54,105 bases of DNA from Planctomycetaceae bacterium. GTDB lineage: Bacteria > Planctomycetota > Phycisphaerae > Sedimentisphaerales > UBA12454. The notes below the pieces were generated by a model. It saw only the letters and a list, made by a program, of their open reading frames with translations. It had not been told where the DNA came from and did no database searches. The number at the start of each line of letters is the position of its first letter. Position 1 is the first letter of the stretch. Position numbers and translations under genes: made by a program. The stretch spans positions 1 to 54,105 of the forward strand of contig JAJFVK010000018.1 of assembly GCA_021371795.1 (NCBI GenBank). Reading direction: 5' to 3'. Shown here in pieces: positions 17,622 through 26,744 of the stretch.

Positions 17622-18458
17622 TCACAATAATTTTGTACTTTTATTCAGCATTTGCTGAATTGCCATTGCCAGACAAAAGCATCCTGCCAAAAGAACGCTG
17701 CTTAATGAAAAGATGTATAAATCTTTAAACCCTTTGGACATCACATCCAATGAAGGAATCAGAAAAATACCGACGACAGCAATACTACGCCATCCCGCAC
17801 CCAAAGGGAACTTATTTTTTTCAAGCCATTTTTCACAAATCAATATCGCGATTCTGCCGCAAATAATCCCCAAAGCCGCGCCCACCAAAACATCCGAAGG
17901 ATAATGAGCCAGCCCGATTACACGCAAAAAACCAACCGCAAATGCCGCAAGCAGCAAAACCACAAATGGAAATCCAGGAACAAACGACGTCGCAGCCGCG
18001 ACAACTGCAAAAATTGTCGCCGTATCGCCTGAAGGAAAAGACTGATTGAGAGGTTTGTGCAGGCCAAAGAAATAAGATTTAGCCTTTTCTGTTTTTTCTC
18101 CAAGCTGCGATTTTGTCTGATTTGCAAAATATAAATTCGGGCGCTGCCTGTCAAAAATCATTTTTTCCGGAGAAACAACGGCAAGCACCAAAAGCAGAGC
18201 GATAGCGCCAATAAGAATAATTTCAATTCTTTTTTTCAGGAATCCCAACACAAACACAAGCCACAGCGGAACATAAGTCTTTCCCAGCGGCTTGATTAGT
18301 TTCGCAACAAAAGATTCATCTAATTCCCTATGAGTATCAAAAATCTTACCTGACACATAGGAATCAAAAAAGAAATAACTGACAATCGCAGCTGTAATCA
18401 AAAAAACGACAGATGCAAAAACAAACCAATTAATCTTATTTATTTTTGCCTGTTTCAT
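17622..18458 (-). CDS. PAP2-family membrane phosphatase
   Basis: This 278-residue integral membrane protein belongs to the phosphatidic acid phosphatase type 2 superfamily, whose members dephosphorylate lipid phosphates such as undecaprenyl diphosphate. The three active-site motifs are KMIFDRQRP (Lys99-Pro107), PSGD (142-145) and RVIGLAHYPSD (Arg179-Asp189). About six hydrophobic spans are present. It overlaps the galactokinase-like gene by four bases (ATGA), suggesting translational coupling. The exact substrate is uncertain. Confidence 0.87.
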   Translation of the reverse strand: MKQAKINKINWFVFASVVFLITAAIVSYFFFDSYVSGKIFDTHRELDESFVAKLIKPLGKTYVPLWLVFVLGFLKKRIEIILIGAIALLLVLAVVSPEKMIFDRQRPNLYFANQTKSQLGEKTEKAKSYFFGLHKPLNQSFPSGDTATIFAVVAAATSFVPGFPFVVLLLAAFAVGFLRVIGLAHYPSDVLVGAALGIICGRIAILICEKWLEKNKFPLGAGWRSIAVVGIFLIPSLDVMSKGFKDLYIFSLSSVLLAGCFCLAMAIQQMLNKSTKLL

Positions 18459-19687
18459 AATTTTAAACTCAAAACTTTAACGCCGTCAACTATTTTGCAT
18501 GTATGCACCGCAAATTTTTTAGCATAATCCGGTTTTGCCTTCGGATAATCCTGTTCAACTGCCTGTTTTAATTTTTCAACACTTGCTGATTTCACTAAAG
18601 CGCCGCTTGCTCCCCTATCGCCGCCGCCGAGCATACGCTCACCAAGCACACCGGGCACTTCCCTGGCGATATCACACATCGCTTCAAGTTCCGGTCCGGA
18701 AATCTTATATTCATCCCGCAGCCCGAGTCCGTCTTCTCTGAAAACAGAACCGACTGTTTCAATATCGCCATTCCGCCAGGCTTCCAGCATTTTATAAAAT
18801 CTTTTCTGCGCTTTATAAATATAGTTTAGCCTGTCGCACATATCAGGATGCGTTGACTTAAACGCCTTTGTAATTTCATTAAAGAGCGTTTCATCTTTCA
18901 CATCGGCAAGATTTTTAATTTTAAATCCCTTTGCCTGCGCAAGCTTGACTAATTCTTCGCATTCAGCTCTTCTAATTTTGTATGTCGATTTATCAAGCCC
19001 CGGCCTGTTCGTGCCGGTATCCATCACAACGATTCGCAAATCTTCGCCGCCTTTGCCAAGCGGTACATAATCTATTTTTCGCTGCGTCGGATTGTAATGC
19101 GTACCCATATTTTCACGAGCAAACAAAATCATAATCTGGTCTAACTGTCCGCACGGCGAACCGATATATTCGTTCTCAACAGCCTGCGCCATATCTACAA
19201 TTTTAAAATCGTCGCCAATCTTAATGCCGTTCACTTCAAGCATTGTTAGAATCAGATTAAGAGTAAGCGAAGCCGACCGGCTCATCCCGCCGCCGGGAAT
19301 ATTGCCGTAAAGTATACCGTCGATGCCCTTGCTTAATTTGTACCCTTGCTTGTTCAATATGTAATCAACGCCGTAAGCAAACCTGCACCATTTGTGCGCG
19401 TTTTTTTCAGATTTAGGACTGGGCACATTTCCGCATTCGAATTCGACAACGCCGTCATCGGGAAAATTCTCGCTGTAAAGTCTGTTCTTATTTGTGCCGT
19501 TCGGCTTGTAAGCGAACCAGATAAATCTGTCCGTGCCGACCCCGAAAAGTTCGGTGCCGTTATAATCGCCGTGCTCAACGCCCAGACAAAAACGCGAAGA
19601 TGTTCGCCTGATTTTTGCGTTGCTTATATTAATGCCGATTTGATTTGAAATCTCTTTTAACTTCTCAATTGCCTGTGTGTCTTGCAT
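18455..19687 (-). CDS. galactokinase-like GHMP sugar kinase (divergent)
   Basis: This 410-residue kinase of the GHMP superfamily is closest in layout to galactokinase. The N-terminal sugar motif reads SRFCLGVEHGDYNG (31-44): Arg32, Glu38, His39 and Asp41 match the usual galactokinase positions, but the surrounding residues differ strongly. The ATP loop is IPGGGMSRSAS (130-140) in place of a PxGxGLSSSAA loop, and the catalytic Asp is probably Asp183 in GQLDQI. The final GHMP C-domain motif ERMLGGGDRGASGALV is present. It overlaps the 3' end of mnmG by 23 bases. It could phosphorylate galactose or a related sugar or sugar acid. Confidence 0.78.
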   Translation of the reverse strand: MQDTQAIEKLKEISNQIGINISNAKIRRTSSRFCLGVEHGDYNGTELFGVGTDRFIWFAYKPNGTNKNRLYSENFPDDGVVEFECGNVPSPKSEKNAHKWCRFAYGVDYILNKQGYKLSKGIDGILYGNIPGGGMSRSASLTLNLILTMLEVNGIKIGDDFKIVDMAQAVENEYIGSPCGQLDQIMILFARENMGTHYNPTQRKIDYVPLGKGGEDLRIVVMDTGTNRPGLDKSTYKIRRAECEELVKLAQAKGFKIKNLADVKDETLFNEITKAFKSTHPDMCDRLNYIYKAQKRFYKMLEAWRNGDIETVGSVFREDGLGLRDEYKISGPELEAMCDIAREVPGVLGERMLGGGDRGASGALVKSASVEKLKQAVEQDYPKAKPDYAKKFAVHTCKIVDGVKVLSLKL

Positions 19688-21500
19688 TTTCTTTTCTCAA
19701 ATGAATTTGAACAATCATAATATCCGCCGGCGTAATACCGCCGAGTCTGCCTGCCTGTCCAAGCGTCGCGGGCTTGAATTTTCTCAATTTCTCTTTCGCC
19801 TCGGCTCGCAGGTGTTCAACCTTATCATAATCAAGGTTTTCAGGCAATTTTAATTTTTCATTTTTCTGATACTGCACAACTTCTTTAGCTTCTTTCGCCA
19901 GATAACCCTCATATTTAGCGTCCGTGAATACGCTTTCGACGACATCCGCCCGAATATTCATCACTGCCAGCTCCGGCATATCCGCAATTTCATGATGAAT
20001 CGGATTCTGCGGCTGCTTCAAATAATCCCAAAGCGATTTACCGCCTTTGCGAGTACTCTGCAAAAATTCCGTCAGAGTTTTAATTTGCTCAACTGTTTGC
20101 AGATACCTGCTCCATCGCAAATCATCGACCAGCCCGATATCTCTGCCGATTTGCGTCAGCCGTTTATCAGCGTTATCGCTCCGCAAACTCATTCGCCATT
20201 CCGCCCGCGATGTAAACATCCTGTAAGGTTCGTCAATTTCACGTGTCAGCAAATCGTCAATCATAACGCCGATATATGCCTGGTCGCGTCCCAAAACTAT
20301 CGGCTCTTTATTATCCAAAAGTCTCGCCGCGTTAATGCCCGCCATAATCCCCTGACCGGCCGCCTCTTCATAACCGCTCGTTCCATTGACCTGACCGGCC
20401 ATAAACAGCCCCTTGATTTTTCGCGTCTCAAGACTCGGTTTGAGTTGTATCGCCGGACAATAATCATATTCAATCGCGTAAGCATAATGAACTATCTTCG
20501 CGTTTTCAGTCCCCGCCATAAGCTTGAGCATTTGTTCCTGCACATCCTCCGGCACAGATGTACTTATTCCGTTGCAGTAAATCGTGCGCTGCTCCTCATC
20601 TTCAGGCTCAAGAAAAACCTGATGCCGCGTCTTATCAGAAAACCGCATAATCTTCGTTTCAATACTCGGACAATACCGCGGCCCAGTTGAAGCAATCTGC
20701 CCCGTGTACATCGGTGCCCGGTCCATATTATCCATCAGAAGTTTATGAATTTTTTCATTAGTATATGTTATCCAGCACGGAATCTGTTGCCGTGTAATGG
20801 AATCAGTTAAAAACGAAAACGGCGATGGCTTTTCATCTCCGTATTGAACCTGCGTCTTGTCATAATCGATTGTCGTTGCATCGAGTCGCGCCGGCGTTCC
20901 GGTTTTCAATCGCTGCACATCGAGTCCAAGTTTTCGCAGACAATCCGAAAGCTCGTTAGATGCCGGCTCACCGAGTCTTCCGCCCGGCCATTGTTTTGTA
21001 CCGGTGTGCATTACGCCCTTGAGAAATGTCCCTGCGGTTACGATTACTGTGCTTGCGTTAAACGTTCTGCCGTCAGTGCAGACAACCCCCCGCACCTGAT
21101 TGTCATCAACGATGATTTCTGCAGCCATTCCATCGATGATTGTAAGATTTTCAGTTTGTTCTAAAAGTTTTATAATACAGGCCGAATATTTATATTTGTC
21201 AATTTGAGCGCGGGGCGATTGAACCGCTGCGCCTTTAGAGCGATTAAGAAGTCTGAATTGAATACCGGTCGCGTCGGTCGCGATTCCCATTATCCCGCCG
21301 AGCGCATCGACTTCTTTTACAATTTGGCCTTTTGCGATTCCGCCGATAGCAGGATTGCAGCTTGCCTTGGCGATGGTTTCTTTGCTAATGGTCAGCAGTA
21401 GAGTTTTCGCTCCGATTTTCGCCGCCGCATGCGCAGCCTCCGCCCCCGCGTGTCCCCCACCAATAACAATACAATCAAAATTATTAATATCACCAGACAT
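19665..21500 (-). CDS. mnmG: tRNA uridine-5-carboxymethylaminomethyl modification enzyme, FAD subunit
   Basis: MnmG (GidA), with MnmE, builds cmnm5U at the wobble position of certain tRNAs. The 611-residue protein has the FAD loop GGGHAGAEAA (14-23), the ASCNPAIGGIAKGQIVKEVDALGG signature, the LKTGTPARLD and GRDQAYIGVMIDDL segments, and the C-terminal helical domain ending in ITPADI. Length is typical. mnmE is not in the window. Confidence 0.95.
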   Translation of the reverse strand: MSGDINNFDCIVIGGGHAGAEAAHAAAKIGAKTLLLTISKETIAKASCNPAIGGIAKGQIVKEVDALGGIMGIATDATGIQFRLLNRSKGAAVQSPRAQIDKYKYSACIIKLLEQTENLTIIDGMAAEIIVDDNQVRGVVCTDGRTFNASTVIVTAGTFLKGVMHTGTKQWPGGRLGEPASNELSDCLRKLGLDVQRLKTGTPARLDATTIDYDKTQVQYGDEKPSPFSFLTDSITRQQIPCWITYTNEKIHKLLMDNMDRAPMYTGQIASTGPRYCPSIETKIMRFSDKTRHQVFLEPEDEEQRTIYCNGISTSVPEDVQEQMLKLMAGTENAKIVHYAYAIEYDYCPAIQLKPSLETRKIKGLFMAGQVNGTSGYEEAAGQGIMAGINAARLLDNKEPIVLGRDQAYIGVMIDDLLTREIDEPYRMFTSRAEWRMSLRSDNADKRLTQIGRDIGLVDDLRWSRYLQTVEQIKTLTEFLQSTRKGGKSLWDYLKQPQNPIHHEIADMPELAVMNIRADVVESVFTDAKYEGYLAKEAKEVVQYQKNEKLKLPENLDYDKVEHLRAEAKEKLRKFKPATLGQAGRLGGITPADIMIVQIHLRKENARHTGN

Positions 21501-21551
21501 ATTTAATCAGTGTAATCCGCGTAATCAGCGATTAAAAAAATCTGATGCAGT

Positions 21552-21627
21552 ATTCTACAAATCTTCATTCTACAATCTTCAATCTTACATTTTTTGTGTA
21601 TATTCGTGTTCATTCGTGGTTAATTAT
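21552..21627. repeat. dispersed AT-rich repeat
   Basis: ATTCTACAAATCTTCATTCT with CAATCTT repeats is followed by a TTCGTGTTCATTCGTGG module. The first part matches the central module at 17109-17144 at nearly every base, and the second recurs near 29785. Confidence 0.6.
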
Positions 21628-22004
21628 TTTGTCAGTGCCATTGCAGAAGCCATAACGAAATTCGCCGTATGACTGATACTCAAATTTATTTCACCGATTT
21701 TCATTTCGTCGGCGATTCTTTTAACTTCGCCGCTAAGCGTTACTATTGGCTTTCCGAGCGGATTATTTACAATCTCGATATCAGTCCAGGCAATCTTCCC
21801 GCGCCAACCCGTGCCCAATAGTTTCAATACTGCTTCTTTAGCCGCAAATCTGCCGGCAAGTTTTTCGATACGGTTTTTCACTTCGTTCGCCTGCTTCTGT
21901 TCAGCGGGCGTGAAAACTCTATCAAGAAAACGGCTCTCGTGCCGCTCAAGCATCTGCTCGATTCTCGGACAATCAACTAAATCTATACCGTGTAAAATTT
22001 TCAT
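21624..22004 (-). CDS. acpS: holo-[acyl-carrier-protein] synthase
   Basis: AcpS transfers 4'-phosphopantetheine to the serine of acyl carrier protein. The 126-residue protein has the metal-binding Asp8 in GIDLVDCPRI and the signature LAGRFAAKEAVLKLLGTG with Glu57. The C-terminal SISHTANFVMASAMA is typical. It starts six bases after the stop of the upstream foldase gene, so the two are probably cotranscribed. Confidence 0.93.
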   Translation of the reverse strand: MKILHGIDLVDCPRIEQMLERHESRFLDRVFTPAEQKQANEVKNRIEKLAGRFAAKEAVLKLLGTGWRGKIAWTDIEIVNNPLGKPIVTLSGEVKRIADEMKIGEINLSISHTANFVMASAMALTK

Positions 22005-22010
22005 TATAAG

Positions 22011-23153
22011 TTATTGTGCCCTGCAATCGTTGTATGCCTTTTCCAGACAATATTCTACAAACTGGTCTGCGTAGGTCAAATCGACCTGTTTAATAATTTT
22101 ATCCATCATATCATTTACGACTTTCTTGCGTTTTTCAAGCTGCATTCTCGCTTCGACTTCGCCCTGCACCTGTTCGAACGGCTTGTTCATCGATTCTTTT
22201 TTATCTATGAGTTTAACGATAAAAATATGCCCTGAAGATTTAATTGGCTCGCTGACGTCTCCGTCTTTCATATTAGCCGCCGCTTTTTCGATTACATCAT
22301 AAGGCGCCGCCAGCGTCCCCGGCACAACCGGCTTCCACAGTCCGCCGTCTTTAGCAGAATAATCCTGCGAATATTTTTTCGCAAGGTCGTTGAAATCTTC
22401 GCCGTTTTTAATTTTACCAATAATTTCCGCCGCAAGTTGGTCGGCCTTTTGATCACCGCCTACGTTCGGGTCGTTGGCGTCGTATAATTTGTAAGGCAAA
22501 ATATCTATTACACGGAAAGTCAATTGTGCTTTCTGCTCGTAATTGTCAGCTTTTATTTTATTGTAGTAAGCCAGCAGTTCAGAGTGCGTAATTGGCTTTT
22601 CATCTTTAAGTTCTTCAGAAATGAAAGACTGAATTAGTATCGCTCTTCGCTGTTCTCTATAAAATTCTTTCCAGTTGGTTCCCATCTTGGCCAGCAGTTT
22701 TTCTACTTCCGAATAATTCCCGCCGCATCGCGCGATAAACTTCTGCACTTCTTCTTCGACGATTTTATCGATTACTTCATCGCTAACGCCTTCCGGCAGC
22801 GCAGCCTTTGCTTTTTGATATAACTTAATATCCGCAACTCTCTGCAAAAGCATATTCGCGACCATAGGTCGTGCGCTGATTTTGAAATGTTCAAAATCCT
22901 GTTCTTTCGCAAGCTGTCTGAAGTTCGCGATAACAGGCTCTACAAGTTCGTCCGCGGTAACAGCCGTCGATTCAACCGAAAGCACCAATCCTCCCGTTGG
23001 CACCGGCATATCCGGCATTTCCTTCGGCGGAGTAATGGAATCTAACCGTGCCGGGTCAACCGCCGGCCCTTTGGCAGCCTCTTCACAGCCATAAAAGAAC
23101 ATCATCCCGAAAACCGCTATAAGCGAAACTATAAGTATTTTTTTCATGTCCAT
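22011..23153 (-). CDS. lipoprotein peptidyl-prolyl isomerase of the PpiC/SurA type
   Basis: This is a 380-residue extracytoplasmic foldase. An N-terminal signal ends in a lipoprotein-like FFYGC (Cys23). A helical SurA_N-like region (about 60-200) is followed by a parvulin domain (about 210-335) with KKYSQDYSAKDGGLWKPV and DGDVSEPIKSSGHIFIVKL. A start at 23153 is supported by GGAAATAAAATG. Such proteins help outer-membrane or secreted proteins fold. Confidence 0.87.
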   Translation of the reverse strand: MDMKKILIVSLIAVFGMMFFYGCEEAAKGPAVDPARLDSITPPKEMPDMPVPTGGLVLSVESTAVTADELVEPVIANFRQLAKEQDFEHFKISARPMVANMLLQRVADIKLYQKAKAALPEGVSDEVIDKIVEEEVQKFIARCGGNYSEVEKLLAKMGTNWKEFYREQRRAILIQSFISEELKDEKPITHSELLAYYNKIKADNYEQKAQLTFRVIDILPYKLYDANDPNVGGDQKADQLAAEIIGKIKNGEDFNDLAKKYSQDYSAKDGGLWKPVVPGTLAAPYDVIEKAAANMKDGDVSEPIKSSGHIFIVKLIDKKESMNKPFEQVQGEVEARMQLEKRKKVVNDMMDKIIKQVDLTYADQFVEYCLEKAYNDCRAQ

Positions 23154-23181
23154 TTTATTTCCTTACATCCTTGTATTTTTG

Positions 23182-23222
23182 GTATCATTGCGAGCCCGTT
23201 GGCGAAGCAATCTCAATCGTTC
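23182..23222. repeat. dispersed repeat (TCATTGCGAG...GCGAAGCAATCTC)
   Basis: The gap between mfd and the foldase gene holds a short element TCATTGCGAGCCC-GTTGGCGAAGCAATCTC. Its two halves are partly complementary. Elements of this form are known as dispersed intergenic repeats in many bacterial genomes. Confidence 0.5.
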
Positions 23223-23247
23223 GAATTGTTTTAAAATATAGTCTATT

Positions 23248-26200
23248 TCACACCTTTTTGCGAAGTATTTTTCTCAACACCGCGCATATCGTCTCCGGCT
23301 CAAGATATTTCCTGTCAAACCCTATATATACCGTCAGCGGGTCTGGAATCCGCAAATTCCCCGACACCTTGGCAAAAATATCGATAGCCTTTTTGGGATT
23401 GTCTTTTTCTATGGAGAAAACAACATCGCTTCCGCGTAGCGTAACTGCCCGAATTCCCGCCGCCGAAGCCAAAATCCGTATTTCCGACAGTTCCAGCAGC
23501 TTTTGCACTTCCGGACAAATCCGTCCGAACAGGTCGTTGAGTTCATCTTCGAGCATCTTCAAATCTTTATCGTTCCGCGCCGCCGCGATTCGCCGATAAA
23601 CATTCATCCTCTGCGAATCCGCCTGAATATAACTTCGCGGAATATAAACTGAAAATCCCAAATCGATGACCGCTGTCGGCTCTTTTTCCACAGGCTCATT
23701 TTTAAGTCTCCGTACCGCATCAGACAGCAGCTTACAGAACAACTCGAACCCGATGGTATTGATATGCCCAGACTGCTCCGGCCCCAGAATATTTCCCGCG
23801 CCTCGGATTTCCAAATCCCGCAGCGCAATTTTGAATCCCGCCCCAAGCTGTGAATATTCCTCAATCGCCTTGAGTCTCTTAACCGCCACCGGCGTAATCG
23901 GCCGATGCTGCGGCAAAAGCATATAAGCGTAAGCCTTGTGCTTGAACCGCCCCACTCTTCCGCGAAGCTGATGAAGCTGCGCTAGACCGAACCTATCGGC
24001 GTCGTTTATGATAATTGTATTGGCATTCGGAATATCAATTCCCGATTCAATAATCGCAGAGCAAATCAAAACATCAGTTTGCCCAAGCACAAATTTCACC
24101 ATCGCCTTTTCAAGTTCGTGCCTGTGCATTTGTCCGTGCGCAATATCGATTCGCACCTCCGGCACTAATTGCTGAATCTCGTCGGCGAATTTTTTAATCG
24201 TCTGTACCCTGTTATGCACAAGAAAAATCTGCCCCTGCCTGTTCAACTCGAAAAGTATTGCGCGTTTGATTGTTTCCCTGTCGAATTTTTTGACGTGTGT
24301 AACAACCGCGCGTCTGTCCAATGGCGGAGTAGTCAGCGAACTAATATCCCGCAAACCAAGCATCGCGAAATGCAGCGTGCGTGGAATCGGCGTGGCCGTC
24401 ATAGTCAGCACATCGACATTGACGCGAATTTTTTTCAGCTTTTCTTTATGCTCAACGCCGAACCTCTGCTCCTCGTCGATAATCAGCAGCCCCAAATCTT
24501 TAAATCCGACATCATTGCTCAAAAGCCTGTGCGTACCGATTAGAATATCGACATTGCCGCGCTTTGCCCGCTGAACAGTTTCCGCCGCTTCCTTTTTGGT
24601 TTTGAATCGATTAATGGATTCGACAGAAACCGGAAAATCCGCGAACCGCTGCGTAAAGGTGCGCTCGTGCTGAACGCAGAGTACCGTCGTCGGCACAAGC
24701 ACCGCGACTTGTTTGCCCGCCTCGACCGCTTTAAACGCCGCCCTCATCGCAAGCTCCGTTTTGCCGTAACCGACATCGCCGCAAAGCAGCCTGTCCATCG
24801 GCACAGCCTTTTGCATATCGGTCTTGATATATTCGTTCACCGTCTCCTGGTCAGGCGTCGGCTGATAAGGAAATGATTCTTCAAATTCGCGTTGCCAGTT
24901 CGTATCCGGCCCGTAAGTAATCCCCGGCATACTTTGCCGCCGCGCCTGCATATCCAAAAGCTCACTCGCAAGGTCGTTCACCGCCTGTGCGACTTTTTCT
25001 TTCTGCCGTTCCCATTTTTTCGTACCGATTGTACTTAATTTCGGCCGCAGTCCGGTTGTGCCGACATATTTCTGCACGAACCCGATATTCTGCATTGGCA
25101 CATGAATCAAAACATTGTCAGCGTATTGAAGCGTGAGAAATTCTTTTTTGCTTCCGTCTTTCTCAATCGTCTCAATGCCTTTGAATTTCCCGATTCCGTA
25201 ATTTATATGAACGACGTAATCGCCTTTGCTCAAATCCGCTGCGCTGTCGATAGAAACCGCAGTACTGATTGGCCGAACCGTCCGCCGAATAATCGTCTGC
25301 CCGAAAAGCTCGTGATGCGTCGCGATAATCGTTTTCGTATCATCGATTATAAACCCGCGATGAATAAATCCCGTTACAAGATAAAATTTTTGGGGTAATT
25401 TTTTTATCTCGTGCGCAATAATCTCCTGAACTCTTTTTATTTCCGCGCCGGTTTCACAATATAATTTTACATTCCATCCGTCATTGGCAAGTTCTGCCAA
25501 CTGCTGCAAAGACTGCCTGTGTCCCGTCCACCCCGGCACACCTTTGGCTTCAAATTGCTGCGTGCTTTTTATCCGCAGTTCGATATTATCTTCGCCTTGA
25601 GCAAATCTGCTGATGTGTACTTGTTTGAACTCGGAAAGTTTTTTACAAATTTCATCCCACTTATAAAATTTCCCCGGCTCGACAACTCTGCGAATAAAAA
25701 CATCCGCGACATCCTGCACATCGCTCGGCTCTTCGATAAAAATAATCGTGTCCGGCTCAAGAATATTTAAAAACAGCGTTTGATTTTCTTTAGTTTCTTC
25801 CGCGTTGCCGGATGTGATTGTGATGTTGTCAATATTTGTCGCCGAACGCTGCGAGTCGAGGTCGATTGTGCGAATGCTTTCGATTTCATCGCCGAAAAAT
25901 TCGACCCTTATCGCGATTGGCTGATTGGAATGCGCAGCCTGCCCTGAGCTTGTCGAATGGGACACCGGCGCGAAAATATCGATGATGCCGCCTCGCCGCA
26001 CAAACTGCCCCGGCATATCAATTCGCTCGACAGTTTCAAAACCATTGTCCGCAAGCCACTGGCAAATTTCGTCCATATCAACGACTTGCCCTTTAACCAG
26101 TGTTAACCCCTGCTCTAATAATTTCTCCGGCTTCGGCACCGGCTCCATCAATGCCTGAATCGATGTGGAAATTATCCTACAAGTTTGTTTAGCCCCGCCA

Positions 26201-26559
26201 TCATTACAATCCCCCTTGCGGGGACTTTGGCGGGGTTCTTTATCCGACACGATTTTCAAAACTAATCTTGCTCGTGCGGATGACGTTTCCTCTGTCGCGT
26301 CGACTATTTCCTCGCCCGCCCAGCCCGGCAGAGTCTCAATATTTTTGCCGCCAAATGCGATAATATCATCGACTGCATTATCTGCATCGTCGAGATGTCT
26401 GCTTATGTATAGGATAGGTTTATTGGTTTGCTGATGAATATGCAGGGCTAATAAAGGCGCAAAGGATCCCCACGTCCCGGCAATTTTTACCACCCCTGTC
26501 TGGGCGGCATTTAACTGCGAGATTATCTCGTGAGCATTCTTTAAATTTTCCAAATACAC
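23248..26559 (-). CDS. mfd: transcription-repair coupling factor
   Basis: Mfd removes RNA polymerase stalled at DNA lesions and recruits UvrA. The 1103-residue protein has a UvrB-homology N-terminal part (1-340), the polymerase-interacting domain (SKGDYVVHINYGIGKFKGIE), and a RecG-like translocase with Walker A GDVGYGKTE, DEEQ Walker B, TATPIPRT and the QLRGRVGR motif VI, then the C-terminal TRCF domain. Two short segments are foreign to the family and match dispersed DNA repeats: residues 107-126 (KEPRQSPRKGDCNDGGAKQ) and about 199-212 (SHSTSSGQAAHSN). Both keep the frame open and lie in the UvrB-like part, so the enzyme may still work. Confidence 0.95.
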   Translation of the reverse strand: MYLENLKNAHEIISQLNAAQTGVVKIAGTWGSFAPLLALHIHQQTNKPILYISRHLDDADNAVDDIIAFGGKNIETLPGWAGEEIVDATEETSSARARLVLKIVSDKEPRQSPRKGDCNDGGAKQTCRIISTSIQALMEPVPKPEKLLEQGLTLVKGQVVDMDEICQWLADNGFETVERIDMPGQFVRRGGIIDIFAPVSHSTSSGQAAHSNQPIAIRVEFFGDEIESIRTIDLDSQRSATNIDNITITSGNAEETKENQTLFLNILEPDTIIFIEEPSDVQDVADVFIRRVVEPGKFYKWDEICKKLSEFKQVHISRFAQGEDNIELRIKSTQQFEAKGVPGWTGHRQSLQQLAELANDGWNVKLYCETGAEIKRVQEIIAHEIKKLPQKFYLVTGFIHRGFIIDDTKTIIATHHELFGQTIIRRTVRPISTAVSIDSAADLSKGDYVVHINYGIGKFKGIETIEKDGSKKEFLTLQYADNVLIHVPMQNIGFVQKYVGTTGLRPKLSTIGTKKWERQKEKVAQAVNDLASELLDMQARRQSMPGITYGPDTNWQREFEESFPYQPTPDQETVNEYIKTDMQKAVPMDRLLCGDVGYGKTELAMRAAFKAVEAGKQVAVLVPTTVLCVQHERTFTQRFADFPVSVESINRFKTKKEAAETVQRAKRGNVDILIGTHRLLSNDVGFKDLGLLIIDEEQRFGVEHKEKLKKIRVNVDVLTMTATPIPRTLHFAMLGLRDISSLTTPPLDRRAVVTHVKKFDRETIKRAILFELNRQGQIFLVHNRVQTIKKFADEIQQLVPEVRIDIAHGQMHRHELEKAMVKFVLGQTDVLICSAIIESGIDIPNANTIIINDADRFGLAQLHQLRGRVGRFKHKAYAYMLLPQHRPITPVAVKRLKAIEEYSQLGAGFKIALRDLEIRGAGNILGPEQSGHINTIGFELFCKLLSDAVRRLKNEPVEKEPTAVIDLGFSVYIPRSYIQADSQRMNVYRRIAAARNDKDLKMLEDELNDLFGRICPEVQKLLELSEIRILASAAGIRAVTLRGSDVVFSIEKDNPKKAIDIFAKVSGNLRIPDPLTVYIGFDRKYLEPETICAVLRKILRKKV
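25925..25960. repeat. dispersed repeat inserted in frame in mfd
   Basis: GCCTGCCCTGAGCTTGTCGA is a copy of a widespread bacterial dispersed repeat unit. It codes for the odd SHSTSSGQA stretch of Mfd. Confidence 0.6.
26187..26241. repeat. 55-bp palindromic repeat, copy 1 (inside mfd)
   Basis: The segment from GTTTAGCCCCGCCA through AATCCCCCTTG to TGGCGGGGTT matches 27863-27918 with about four mismatches. The ends AGCCCCGCC and GGCGGGG are complementary, and CCCCC/GGGG forms an inner hairpin. It encodes residues 107-126 of Mfd. Confidence 0.8.
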
Positions 26560-26568
26560 TTTTACTTA

Positions 26569-26744
26569 TATAAAGATTGAAAATCTTCATTCTTCAATCT
26601 TCAATTTTCAATCGTTCTGGCAATCTCTAAAAATTAAAAAAAACAGACATTGTCATTTCGACCGAAGCGAAGCGCAGCAGGGAAATCTATTAAAACAGGA
26701 AATTCCACAAATCTTCAATCTTCAATCTTCAATTTTCAATCGTA
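26569..26744. repeat. gap filled by dispersed repeats
   Basis: The 5' flank of mfd holds two runs of CTTCAATCTTCAATTTTCAATCG and, at 26651-26741, the composite module TGTCATTTCGACCG...GAAATCTATTAAAACAGGAAATTCC shared with 17047-17150. No gene is seen. Confidence 0.65.
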
